A stretch of DNA of 64,000 bases from UBA1952 sp965246905 (GTDB lineage: Bacteria; Bacteroidota; Bacteroidia; Chitinophagales; Chitinophagaceae). Under the pieces are notes generated by a model, which had not been told where the DNA came from, did not search any database, and worked only from the letters and a program-made list of their open reading frames with translations. The position numbers were made by a program, and so were the translations under genes. Location of the stretch: the NCBI GenBank assembly GCA_965246905.1, contig CBDFFZ010000023.1:79073-143072 (forward strand), given 5' to 3'. Below are positions 1-7,091 of the stretch, piece after piece (the stretch's first letter is position 1; each line of letters begins with the position of its first letter).

Positions 1-2
1 TA

Positions 3-272
3 CCGTTTTTTTACAATCAGCTGGAGAAGCTGCTTGGCAGCTATTATGTGAAAGGAAAATCCGATCAGGAAATCATTGCAGCGCTGGATCTTAAAAACCC
101 AAAATCTGTATGGGCGTATAAAAAAGCTTCCCGCTATACCCAGCCGCAGATAGAAGCCTGCATGCTCCTCCTTGCAGATTACAGCGCAAAAGGAGTAGGC
201 ATAGATACAAGCGTAAAAGACGCCGGGCTTTTAAAGGAAGTTATCGGGAAGATGGAAATGATTTTGGGGTAA
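3..272 (+). CDS. holA: DNA polymerase III delta subunit, C-terminal fragment
   Basis: This is the C-terminal part of the clamp-loader delta subunit, which opens the sliding clamp during loading at the replication fork. The frame is open from the left edge of the window (it begins PFFYNQLEKLLG), so the true start lies outside; the GTG at 48 is only an internal codon. The visible helical region, with FFYNQLEKLL, NPKSVWAYKKASRYT and a final LLKEVIGKMEMIL, matches the last helical domain of Bacteroidota HolA proteins, which typically end in a LLKELIxKIL-like helix. The stop is at 270-272. About 89 residues are visible. The assignment rests on recognising this C-terminal pattern only; the ATPase-like domains are not in the window. 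Confidence 0.72.
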   Translation, partial: PFFYNQLEKLLGSYYVKGKSDQEIIAALDLKNPKSVWAYKKASRYTQPQIEACMLLLADYSAKGVGIDTSVKDAGLLKEVIGKMEMILG

Positions 273-363
273 CCTAATTTTGCGCGATTTATAGCTATAA
301 GGGGTTGCCACTTACGGCCCCCTATAACTGTTTCATTATCCCTAATCTGATAAATCTTTTTTA

Positions 364-1250
364 ATGCGATTTTTAGTTACACTATTATTAATAATTATCC
401 CTTCCTGTTGCGGCGCGGTCATTAAATCCGTTCAGGTGCTTGCATACAGCGATTATTGGCTTTGCAATATGGATAACAGGTGGGGGCGGGGAAGAAATAC
501 AGTCAGTATTACGGTTCCGCCGCATACCCAACAACTGATCTGCATTATTTCTACCTACAGTGGTAACGCGATCATCCCGAAACCTGGCGAAAAAACGCTG
601 AAACAATTGTTGTCCTATTGCCTATCGGGCAATACCCATGATTCTGCTAAGAGCAGAGGAATGATGCACCCGCACGATACTGCACGCTATGTTGAAGTAT
701 GCCTTCTGGCAGATAGCACAAGCAGTATGCGATACGGCAGCGGCTGCCGGCTCATGCAATACCGGATTTTAGTTACGGCAATTATAATGGCGGCCTCTTA
801 TCGATCGTTACTGAAGATTTAGCAGAGCCATACACCTATTATATCGGCTTCAATAATAACCACAAATTCAAGCCTGTAGGGTTTAGTATAGAGGCTGCTG
901 CGCTGGTGGAGGAGGATACAGTCAGCACGCTGCCACCTATCGATACGACTTCTAAAAATGCGCACATGCCAAAATTTAGAGGAGATATAGATGCCTACCT
1001 CAACCTGCACCTCACCTATCCAACAGGCGCCGCACAGCGCCGGATCAGCGGCCGCGTTATTGTAGATTTTATTGTTGATGAAACCGGAGCCGTGAAAAAT
1101 CCTTACGTTTTTAAAAGCGCTGATTATGAATTGGATGCGGAAGCCCTTAGGGTAGTGAGAAGTATGCCGGGATGGGTGCCGGGAAACAAGGATGGTAAAA
1201 ATGTACCTGCTCACTACTTAATCCCAATTGCCTTTTGGACGCGCTACTGA
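364..1250 (+). pseudogene. TonB C-terminal-domain lipoprotein, frameshifted
   Basis: Two frames together make one protein of about 295 residues. The first frame (364-822) starts MRFLVTLLLIIIPSCC, a signal sequence with a possible lipobox ending IPSC. The second frame (open from 717, stop at 1250) carries a TonB C-terminal domain: RISGRVIVDFIVDETG, then a LDAEALRVVRSMPGWVPG motif and a final PIAFW. The two halves join cleanly if one G is restored in the CCGG at 762-765, giving QYR then DFSYGNYNGG. This points to a single-base deletion rather than two genes. Stand-alone secreted proteins with this domain are common in Bacteroidota and usually of unknown role. It could be a recent pseudogene or a sequencing error. 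A short fragment beginning at GTG 906 should not be called as a separate gene. Confidence 0.7.
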
Positions 1251-1339
1251 TCTGTGCCATTGCCGGCCAGCTTATGTGTTTTTTATAATACTTCGTAAGG
1301 TCGGCTTCGTAACACCGTTTATTCACTTTAATACAGCAA

Positions 1340-1461
1340 CGTCATTGCGAGGGAACGAAGAGAATGAAATGAACGAGTGTACGAAGCAATCCCGCATAAG
1401 ATAGTCAATCCGCACGCTGGCCCTTCATAGTCCAAGATTTGCTTCGTGCCTCGCAATGACG
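1340..1461. repeat. Nested inverted repeat (GTCATTGCGAGG family)
   Basis: A 13-bp perfect inverted repeat, CGTCATTGCGAGG at 1340-1352 and its complement at 1449-1461, encloses a second 9-bp pair, ACGAAGCAA at 1381-1389 with TTGCTTCGT at 1439-1447. This end sequence belongs to a type of dispersed palindromic element seen between genes in many bacteria. No transposase is present, so it would be a non-autonomous element or an RNA hairpin. Only one copy is in the window. Confidence 0.7.
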
Positions 1462-1518
1462 GCTTCGTAGGTTCGTTTACTTATACCCGCAAGCTCATAA
1501 AGCCGATCCGATCCCGCG

Positions 1519-1833
1519 GGAAGCCACCCCGTTTTTATAGAATGGCTTCCGGTTTTAGTAGAAAGCAATTCCCATGGCGTATTTTCTTAACCTGATTCAG
1601 TGCAAAGCCATTCCCATGCCGTATTTCTTTAACCTGATTCTGTGGAAAGGCATTCCCATAGCGTATTTCTCAAACCTGATTTGATAGAAAGCCGCCACCA
1701 AGTCGCAGGAGGCCTCCGTTGTATAGTAGGACACCATAGTGATTTCGTTTTTTATTAATGTGATCTGGTAGAAGGCCTCCGTCACCCGCATTTTCGTCCA
1801 TCTTATAGTTTGGAAATACAGCGTGGCCTTCAC
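1519..1833. repeat. 15-unit degenerate 21-bp array
   Basis: The gap holds 15 consecutive units of exactly 21 bp. Three kinds alternate. One resembles GAAAGCCATTCCCATGCCG and starts at 1561, 1603 and 1645. Another resembles TTTCTTTAACCTGATTCTG and starts at 1582, 1624, 1666 and 1750. A third resembles GAAGGCCTCCGTTTTATAG and starts at 1519, 1540, 1708 and 1771. The first two kinds alternate, so the best local period is 42 bp. Read on the minus strand the units are heptads such as YQITLIK, YYTTEAS, YQIRFEK and YAMGMPF, but stops occur in the units at 1582 and 1540. The array begins next to the stop codon of the gene at 1835-2095. No function is assigned. Confidence 0.85.
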
Positions 1834-1834
1834 T

Positions 1835-2095
1835 TCAACCTGTGTATCCCAGCAATCGTTCCCGCTCATCCGCCAGCGCATAATGGATCACAGCCAGCCA
1901 CTCATGCACCTCGGCCTCATCGCCGGCAATCAGCGTTCGCAGCCTTTGCTCCGTCTGTATGATCGCTTCGCGGATGCTGTTGAAGCGTACATCCTGGAAT
2001 TTAAGGGCAATACCTGCCGGCAAGGGAGCAACCCTGTCAAGCTCCTCCCGGATGATCCGCTCAACAGCCCCTTTCATCGTCTGCGCATCCGTCAT
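1835..2095 (-). CDS. Small conserved-looking hypothetical protein
   Basis: An 86-residue soluble, mostly helical protein with no signal peptide or membrane segment and no motif I recognise. It starts MTDAQTMKGAVERIIREEL and contains a mixed-charge central helix (NSIREAIIQTEQRLRTLI) and a tryptophan-containing C-terminus. It lies 6 bp downstream of ribF on the same strand, so it is probably cotranscribed with ribF. The longer reading frame on the opposite strand across this region runs through both genes and is a shadow. Composition resembles the neighbouring housekeeping genes. Its stop codon abuts the 21-bp array. Function is unknown; I call it a gene on the basis of its operon position and codon use only. 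Confidence 0.6.
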   Translation of the reverse strand: MTDAQTMKGAVERIIREELDRVAPLPAGIALKFQDVRFNSIREAIIQTEQRLRTLIAGDEAEVHEWLAVIHYALADERERLLGYTG

Positions 2096-2101
2096 ATAAA
2101 A

Positions 2102-3031
2102 TTATTTTCTCAGGATGTTCTTCGCCGCATCAGCATCCGCATCAAGCTGCGCTTTCAGTGCATCCAGCGATGGGAACTTCTGCTCATCGCGCAGCCTTGC
2201 AATAAAGCTGAGGGTAAGATCATCCCCATAAATATCCGCTGCAAAATCAAACAAATGGGCCTCTATATGCAGCGCCAATTCAGCAGACACCGTAGGCCGG
2301 ATACCAATATTCAGCATACCGCCATGATCCCGTCCATTTACCTCAGCCATGACTGCGTACACGCCATTTGCCGGTATCAGCTGGTCGGCATCGGCAGGCA
2401 GGATATTGGCCGTTGGGTAGCCCAGCGTGCGGCCCAGCTTTGCACCGTGCACTACCTTGCCCGTAAGCATATAAGGCCGGCCCAGCATCATGGTCGCAGC
2501 GGCCACATCGCCGCCAAGAAGCGCCTTTCGTATCTTGGTAGAGCTCACTGCAGCATCCGCGATCTTCTGCGCCGGCAGCTCATAAACAGTAAAATCAAAG
2601 GCTGCGCCGGATGATTGGAGGAGCGCAAGATCTCCGGTACGGTCGTGCCCGAAATGGTGATCATAGCCGATAACAATAGCCTCAGGCCGGAACTTCGCCA
2701 CCAGGAAATCCCGGATATAAGCCACTGCGGAAAGCGCGGCAAATGCTGCATTAAATGGAGCAACTACTACATTGTCAATACCGTTGGCAAGGATCAGTGC
2801 AATCCGGTCATCCAGCGTAGTAAGCAATTGCAGCGACTGATCCGGGTAAATAAGCTTGCGCGGATGCGGCTCAAAAGTTATAAGAATGCTCTCGCCGCCA
2901 ATGGCTCCGGCCTGCGCTACCACATCTGCAAGAATAGCCTTATGCCCCTTATGCACGCCGTCGAACGTGCCAATGGTAAGCACAGGACGGGTAAAGAGCG
3001 GCAGATGATCTGTGCCGTAAAAGACAGCCAT
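2102..3031 (-). CDS. ribF: Bifunctional riboflavin kinase / FAD synthetase
   Basis: The enzyme phosphorylates riboflavin to FMN and then adenylylates FMN to FAD in the cytoplasm. The N-terminal nucleotidyltransferase half shows the TIGTFDGVHKGHKAIL motif (residues about 20-35, with an HxGH-type signature) and the later ISSTKIR-like element appears here as VSSTKIRKALL. The C-terminal flavokinase half starts near residue 185 with GKVVHGAKLGRTLGYPTANI and carries NGVYAV and LNIGIRPT. The length of 309 residues is normal for RibF. The start ATG at 3031 lies 12 residues before the first strand of the fold. Flavin supply is functionally linked to the flavoprotein complex I encoded later in the window, but the genes are not linked in an operon. 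Confidence 0.96.
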   Translation of the reverse strand: MAVFYGTDHLPLFTRPVLTIGTFDGVHKGHKAILADVVAQAGAIGGESILITFEPHPRKLIYPDQSLQLLTTLDDRIALILANGIDNVVVAPFNAAFAALSAVAYIRDFLVAKFRPEAIVIGYDHHFGHDRTGDLALLQSSGAAFDFTVYELPAQKIADAAVSSTKIRKALLGGDVAAATMMLGRPYMLTGKVVHGAKLGRTLGYPTANILPADADQLIPANGVYAVMAEVNGRDHGGMLNIGIRPTVSAELALHIEAHLFDFAADIYGDDLTLSFIARLRDEQKFPSLDALKAQLDADADAAKNILRK

Positions 3032-3092
3032 TTATTAAATCAGGAAGCAGGTGAGGAACCGCAAAGATAGCGCGGTTAGGTAGTTGTTGGTT

Positions 3093-3164
3093 GCTGCGCG
3101 TTAGATGAGGTTGGAGGCTGCGCGTTGGAAATTGCTGGAAGCTGCGTGTTGGATGTTGTTGGAG
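3093..3164. repeat. Three 24-bp tandem repeats
   Basis: Three units of 24 bp start at 3093, 3117 and 3141. Each begins GCTGCGCGTT or GCTGCGTGTT and ends in TTGGAG or a close variant. They lie between ribF and the secreted protein gene, both on the minus strand. A related stretch occurs at 14256-14296 near asd, so this is a dispersed family in the genome. No coding potential is apparent. Confidence 0.75.
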
Positions 3165-3221
3165 ATATTGAAAATCATGTCCATCATAAGAATCATAACA
3201 AATCACGGTTCAGACAATAAA

Positions 3222-4136
3222 TCAATAAGCAAATGCTGCCGTAAACCTGGCGCGCTCACGGGGCTTGGTGAATACATGCCAGTTACCATCATACTCTATC
3301 CGGGAGGGGAGTAGCCTGCCGCCGGCCTGTTGCAGCCGCACCTTCATACGCACATCAAAGTCGTACAACCCGGCGCTGTAGGAAAGTGCATAATCGCGTG
3401 CCATAATGGAATAATCGCTTTTGCGGAACCAGGTGGAAAGCTCGTTGTACACCACTTCCTTAAGGTGCTCCGGCTTTGGGATGGCCTGAAATAACCAGCA
3501 CTCCTCACCGGCATATTCCACAGATTGGAGCTTAAAATCATAAAGCTTCGCAATCTCCGGCTCAAAAATAGAGGCCTTATTGCCGATGAACGGGATGCCG
3601 CGTATTTTGCCGCCGGGGTTGAAGATGAGCTGCTTGAGCTGGTATTTGCTTTTTTCAATCGTACCGCTGCCGCGGTCGTCCAGCGCGCCGGCCACCACGT
3701 CGTTCTCGTTACAGATCGTTCCTTTTGTGAAGAATAGATAGGCATACAGCTCGGCAGTGTAATAATTGTAAGCATGCCTGCGTGTATAGAAATCACCGGT
3801 TGCCTGCTCATCGATCACCTGCATAGAGCGGCAGCCTCTTACAGCCGTTTGCTTTGTATGGCTGAATAAAGATGCGCTTACTGCATTCTTTTTATCCAAA
3901 ATCCTGATGTCGTTGGTGGCCGTATAATTTACAAGGTGCAGCGCGCGGAAGGCTTTATAAAAAGTAGTATCGGTGCGCACCCGGCGGATGAAGCCGGCAA
4001 TATCCCAGCCGCCTCTTGCGGCTCGGATTACCAGCGTATCCATCTGCAGCGGATAGGCGAAGATGTTGGTATCCTGCGCGCTGCTGTGCTCAGTGAGCAG
4101 GAGCGCAATACAAATGAGCAGGATCATTCTTTTCAT
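3222..4136 (-). CDS. Secreted hypothetical protein
   Basis: A 304-residue protein with a clear signal peptide (MKRMILLICIALLLTEHSSAQ, cleavage after SSAQ) and a mature region rich in aromatic and charged residues. No further membrane segment is visible. Recognisable stretches are DTTFYKAFRALHLVNYTATNDIRI, then a tyrosine-rich HAYNYYTAELYAYLFFTKGT and IFNPGG. I recall similar Bacteroidota proteins annotated only as hypothetical; the beta-rich C-terminal half could be a lipid- or envelope-binding fold, but nothing proves it. Its ATG overlaps the ispD stop by 4 bp (ATGA at 4133-4136), so it is translationally coupled to ispD. There is no C-terminal sorting domain. It probably resides in the periplasm. 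Confidence 0.75.
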   Translation of the reverse strand: MKRMILLICIALLLTEHSSAQDTNIFAYPLQMDTLVIRAARGGWDIAGFIRRVRTDTTFYKAFRALHLVNYTATNDIRILDKKNAVSASLFSHTKQTAVRGCRSMQVIDEQATGDFYTRRHAYNYYTAELYAYLFFTKGTICNENDVVAGALDDRGSGTIEKSKYQLKQLIFNPGGKIRGIPFIGNKASIFEPEIAKLYDFKLQSVEYAGEECWLFQAIPKPEHLKEVVYNELSTWFRKSDYSIMARDYALSYSAGLYDFDVRMKVRLQQAGGRLLPSRIEYDGNWHVFTKPRERARFTAAFAY

Positions 4137-4843
4137 GATTCAAAATGGATCAGCGCTTCGGCAATGGCCAGGTCTTCCGGTGTGGTTATTTTCAAGTTGC
4201 GCCGTTCTCCTTCTATTAAAAAAATGGTTCCCCCGGCAGCTTCTACCACGGATGCTTCATCGGTAAAGGATTGATTGTAAGGCTGGCGGAAGGCGGGCAA
4301 CAAAACACTGCCCCTGAATGTTTGCGGGGTCTGGATAATGCGCACCCGGTCGCGGGCCAGCGGGATGCTGGATGATTGCTGCATGAGGCGCATGCTGTCG
4401 GTAGCCGTAATGGCCGGTATGGCGCTACCCTTTTCCAGTGCCTGTGCGTAGCACCTTTGAATGAGGCCGCTGCTTATTAGCGGACGTACACCGTCATGCA
4501 CCATAATGATGCTGTCTTCGGGCAGATCTTTAAGTCCATTTTGCACACTCTGATAGCGGGTTTCGCCACCGGCTACGATGGTAAGGTCTATGCGCTCTTC
4601 GAAGGCCTGCAATACCATTTGTGCATAGCTTATCTGGTGCGCCGGCAGCACAAGGATGATATTGATACTTGGAATGGCTTCTGCGAATGCTTTTATGGTG
4701 TGGTAAAGAACAGGCTTGCCGGCAAGATCTAAAAATTGCTTGGGCATTGCGGTGCCCATACGGGTGCCTTGCCCGCCGGCGGTGATCACGGCGTAGGTGG
4801 ATTCCGGAATTCGGAATTCGGAATTCGGAATTGTTTGGCTCAT
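4133..4843 (-). CDS. ispD: 2-C-methyl-D-erythritol 4-phosphate cytidylyltransferase
   Basis: The enzyme transfers CMP from CTP to MEP in the non-mevalonate isoprenoid pathway. The nucleotide-binding loop reads YAVITAGGQGTRMG with the following MPKQFLDLAGKPVLYHTI; other family signatures are VHDGVRPLIS, the TDSMR segment, TPQTF and FTDEASVVEAAGG, and the C-terminal KITTPEDLAIAEALI. The length of 236 residues is normal. The first 16 residues come from a stretch with 7-bp GGAATTC repeats and are probably not part of the fold; the ATG at 4843 is the only plausible start in frame before the loop. It heads a two-gene unit with the secreted protein overlapping its stop. Confidence 0.95.
   Translation of the reverse strand: MSQTIPNSEFRIPESTYAVITAGGQGTRMGTAMPKQFLDLAGKPVLYHTIKAFAEAIPSINIILVLPAHQISYAQMVLQAFEERIDLTIVAGGETRYQSVQNGLKDLPEDSIIMVHDGVRPLISSGLIQRCYAQALEKGSAIPAITATDSMRLMQQSSSIPLARDRVRIIQTPQTFRGSVLLPAFRQPYNQSFTDEASVVEAAGGTIFLIEGERRNLKITTPEDLAIAEALIHFES
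4806..4832. repeat. Heptamer GGAATTC repeats at the ispD 5' end
   Basis: Three full 7-bp units GGAATTC and a partial fourth run through codons 5-14 of ispD. Because the unit is not a multiple of three, any gain or loss of a unit would shift the frame. The repeats encode a short non-conserved N-terminal extension. Confidence 0.85.
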
Positions 4844-4870
4844 ATTATGACCGCAAAGAGACGCCAGGCC

Positions 4871-6412
4871 TTACTTTACTTCCTGCATTAGCTTTTTAAT
4901 AAACGGAGAAAGAACAATCAGCGCGATACCGGCTATTAAGGCGTAGAGCGCGAGCTGCCTGTAGCCATCGGTATAGGCTATCAGCTTTTCGGTAAGTGTT
5001 GCATTGTCTTTGGCCACGCTCATTCCCTTTCCTAAAATGCCGGCTGCATACTGGCCATACGCGCTGGCTAAGAACCATAGGCCCATCATCATGCCCGACA
5101 GCCTTTTCGGCGACAGCTTCGTAACTATTGACATACCTATTGGGCCGATACAAAGCTCTGCTATGGTGATGATGAAGGTGGCGAATGTAAAGACATTGAG
5201 TGAAGTAACACCAGAGGCATCCGCAAAGAAACGGGTATAATAAAACACATAAAATGCGGCGCCGAGAAAGAGAAAGCCGATGCCGAATTTCACGACTGTA
5301 TCCGGCTCAATTTTCCTGCGCGACATTCCTAACCATATCAGGCCTACCAGCGAGCTGAATACAATTACGAAGAATGAGTTGGCTGTGTTGTTTACAATGT
5401 TGGGATCAATGGAGAAGAATAGCAGATCATGGTGCAGGTTCTTCTCGGCAAAAAGGCTCAGGGAGCCGCCGCTTTGCTCAAAAAACGCATTGAAAATGAT
5501 ATAAAAGATAATGAAGGTGAAAGCAGCCAGCATCTTTTTCTGCAACTTGATATCACCCAGCCTGAATACTTCGTACAGAAAATACAGCACTGCCAATGGG
5601 CCGATGGTGTACATAAAATAATCGGTATAGCGGGTGTTCTGCACCATTATCAGTATAAAAGGAATGCTGAGCAGGGAAAGCACATAAACGGCCACTTCGC
5701 GTGTAGTTCTCTTAGCAGCAGGCATATCTTTCAGCGGCGACAAGCCAATAGGCCCCAAATGCTTTTTGGTGAATAAAAAAGTGAGCAGTCCGATAACCAT
5801 CACGATTGCGGCAGCGAGAAAAGCCGAGCTCCAGGAAACATATTTACCGAGATAAACGCACAATGCGCCACCCAACAATGCGCCCACATTAATGCCCGCA
5901 TAAAACAAACTGAAACCTGCATCACGCCGGCTATCGCCTTCTTTATACAAATCGCCCACCATAGATGAGATATTGGGCTTAAAGAAACCGGTGCCGATGA
6001 TGGACAGGGTGATGCCTATATAAAAGTATTGCGCAGGATTCGCCGCAATGATCAGGTTGCCGAGAATCATGACCAGCCCGCCGAAGAACAGGGATTTCCT
6101 GAATCCTAAAATCTTATCCGCAAAAATGCCGCCGATAAAAGTGAATGCATACACGAAAGCCTGAGTAGCGCCATATTTAAGATTAGCCTCGCCATCCGCA
6201 ATATGCAGTTGGTTGACCATGAAAATAACCAGTATGCCCCGCATACCATAGAAGCAAAAGCGCTCCCACATCTCCACCAGAAATAAATACCAAAGCTGCT
6301 TCGGGTATTTCCCCTTAAAGTTCTGAATAGCTTCTAAAGCAGGATCTGTGCGCGTATCGTCTTTCAAATGAAAAAGCTCTTCGCCTTCCTGGTAAGGTAT
6401 GGTTGAGGACAT
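4871..6412 (-). CDS. POT-family proton-coupled oligopeptide transporter
   Basis: A 513-residue inner-membrane protein of the POT/PTR2 family, importing di- and tripeptides with protons. The first helix carries the family motif VEMWERFCFYGMRGILVIFM (E-x-x-E-R-F-x-Y-Y-like), followed by the loop GGIFADKILG and the second family signature NISSMVGDLYKEGDSRRDAGFSLFYAGINVGALLG. About 12-14 hydrophobic segments are visible. It lies 16 bp downstream of the broken RelE toxin gene on the same strand, so transcription from the toxin-antitoxin promoter may run into it. A paralogue of 583 residues is found at 7092-8843. The specificity cannot be read from sequence alone. Confidence 0.93.
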   Translation of the reverse strand: MSSTIPYQEGEELFHLKDDTRTDPALEAIQNFKGKYPKQLWYLFLVEMWERFCFYGMRGILVIFMVNQLHIADGEANLKYGATQAFVYAFTFIGGIFADKILGFRKSLFFGGLVMILGNLIIAANPAQYFYIGITLSIIGTGFFKPNISSMVGDLYKEGDSRRDAGFSLFYAGINVGALLGGALCVYLGKYVSWSSAFLAAAIVMVIGLLTFLFTKKHLGPIGLSPLKDMPAAKRTTREVAVYVLSLLSIPFILIMVQNTRYTDYFMYTIGPLAVLYFLYEVFRLGDIKLQKKMLAAFTFIIFYIIFNAFFEQSGGSLSLFAEKNLHHDLLFFSIDPNIVNNTANSFFVIVFSSLVGLIWLGMSRRKIEPDTVVKFGIGFLFLGAAFYVFYYTRFFADASGVTSLNVFTFATFIITIAELCIGPIGMSIVTKLSPKRLSGMMMGLWFLASAYGQYAAGILGKGMSVAKDNATLTEKLIAYTDGYRQLALYALIAGIALIVLSPFIKKLMQEVK

Positions 6413-6427
6413 GAAAGGTTGTATTTT

Positions 6428-6733
6428 TTAGTAATAAAGTGTTCTGCGGCTTGTATGGCGCACCTGCACAATTCTTATCTCATTGCGCAGGACCCGGTAA
6501 GTAACGCGGTAATGATATTTTGTAAATGCCCGGTAATTGCTGTCTGCGGCTTTCCGTTACTTATCCGGCGGGTGTTTAAGCGGATGCGCGGGAAGCTGTC
6601 TTGTTTTCTTAACTATTGCTTCTGCAACTTTATTTGCCTCCCGGATTGAATCTTTTGCTATAAAGCTATGCAGCTTATCCAACTGTTTAAGTGCGCCCTT
6701 TGTCCATATTACACGATACTGCGCTGCTTCCAT
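6428..6733 (-). pseudogene. RelE/ParE-family toxin with in-frame stop
   Basis: Read through, this is a 101-residue RelE/ParE-type ribosome-associated toxin: MEAAQYRVIWTKGALKQLDK at the N-terminus, a helix pair, then DSNYRAFTKYHYRVTYRVL and a final RIVQVRHTSRRTLYY. Codon 59 (TAA at 6557-6559 on the complement) interrupts it between HPPDK and RKAADSNY. Replacing TAA by TAC or TAT restores the common PPDKY context, so one base change explains the break. The frame is otherwise intact on both sides. The truncated product of 58 residues lacks the C-terminal strands that carry the catalytic basic residues. The start overlaps the antitoxin end by 25 bp, as is usual in such pairs. A sequencing error is the main alternative. 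Confidence 0.82.
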
Positions 6734-6969
6734 GAGGCTACTTGCATTTCTACTTCTTCCTGTGATATAAATCCATCCCGCTCCGACTCGGTTTCTCCTT
6801 CATCAATATCACGATTATATTCCTCTATATCAAATTCGTCTTCCCCATCCGCCCTGCTTTCCTTCAGGCTAAGAAAAGATTTGATTACACTTAGCAGTGA
6901 GCTCTTTTCATCCTTACCCAGCAGCGGCAGAAAGCGGAGTATCTCGGCATCTAATTTCTGTGTGGACAT
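6709..6969 (-). CDS. Antitoxin of the RelE-type pair
   Basis: An 86-residue very acidic protein upstream of, and overlapping, the RelE-type toxin. It has an N-terminal helix (KLDAEILRFLPLLGKDEKSSLLSVIKSFLSL) and an acidic middle with EEYNRDIDEGETESERDGF, followed by a short EEVEMQVASWKQ helix. This order and the EEYN-x-D-x-DE-x-E pattern resemble the small acidic antitoxins paired with RelE toxins in Bacteroidota. No ribbon-helix-helix or HTH motif is obvious. It would bind and neutralise the toxin and, if typical, autoregulate the pair. Because the toxin is interrupted, this may now be an orphan antitoxin. The start ATG at 6969 is the first in frame. Confidence 0.75.
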   Translation of the reverse strand: MSTQKLDAEILRFLPLLGKDEKSSLLSVIKSFLSLKESRADGEDEFDIEEYNRDIDEGETESERDGFISQEEVEMQVASWKQRSIV

Positions 6970-7035
6970 GCGTGTTCTTCTTTCCTGGCAAGTTATGAAA
7001 AAGCAGGAAACTTGCAGGGGCTTCCTCCATATCTA

Positions 7036-7069
7036 AACGCTGACAGGGTTTTGAAGCCCTGTCAGCGTT
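7036..7069. terminator. 13-bp perfect hairpin between POT transporter and antitoxin
   Basis: AACGCTGACAGGG at 7036-7048 pairs perfectly with 7057-7069 around an 8-nt loop. It lies just downstream of the second POT gene on the minus strand, where it could end transcription, but there is no clean T tract. The CTGACAGGG/CCCTGTCAG palindrome is of a type that recurs in Bacteroidota intergenic regions, so it may be a dispersed repeat. Confidence 0.6.
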
Positions 7070-7091
7070 GGAAAAGATCGATTTCAAAAGA

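Noticed and set aside
1519..1833. Array considered as a CRISPR
   Set aside because: There are no constant repeats alternating with unique spacers; all units are degenerate relatives of one another.
1597..1881. Minus-strand heptad-repeat ORF as a real gene
   Set aside because: It overlaps another gene at its 5' end, and the same heptad frame contains stops in further units of the array, so the 21-bp period is better treated as a DNA feature.
1823..2614. Long plus-strand reading frame of 263 codons
   Set aside because: It is antisense to ribF and the small gene beside it, which have clear family motifs or operon context; composition fits a shadow frame.
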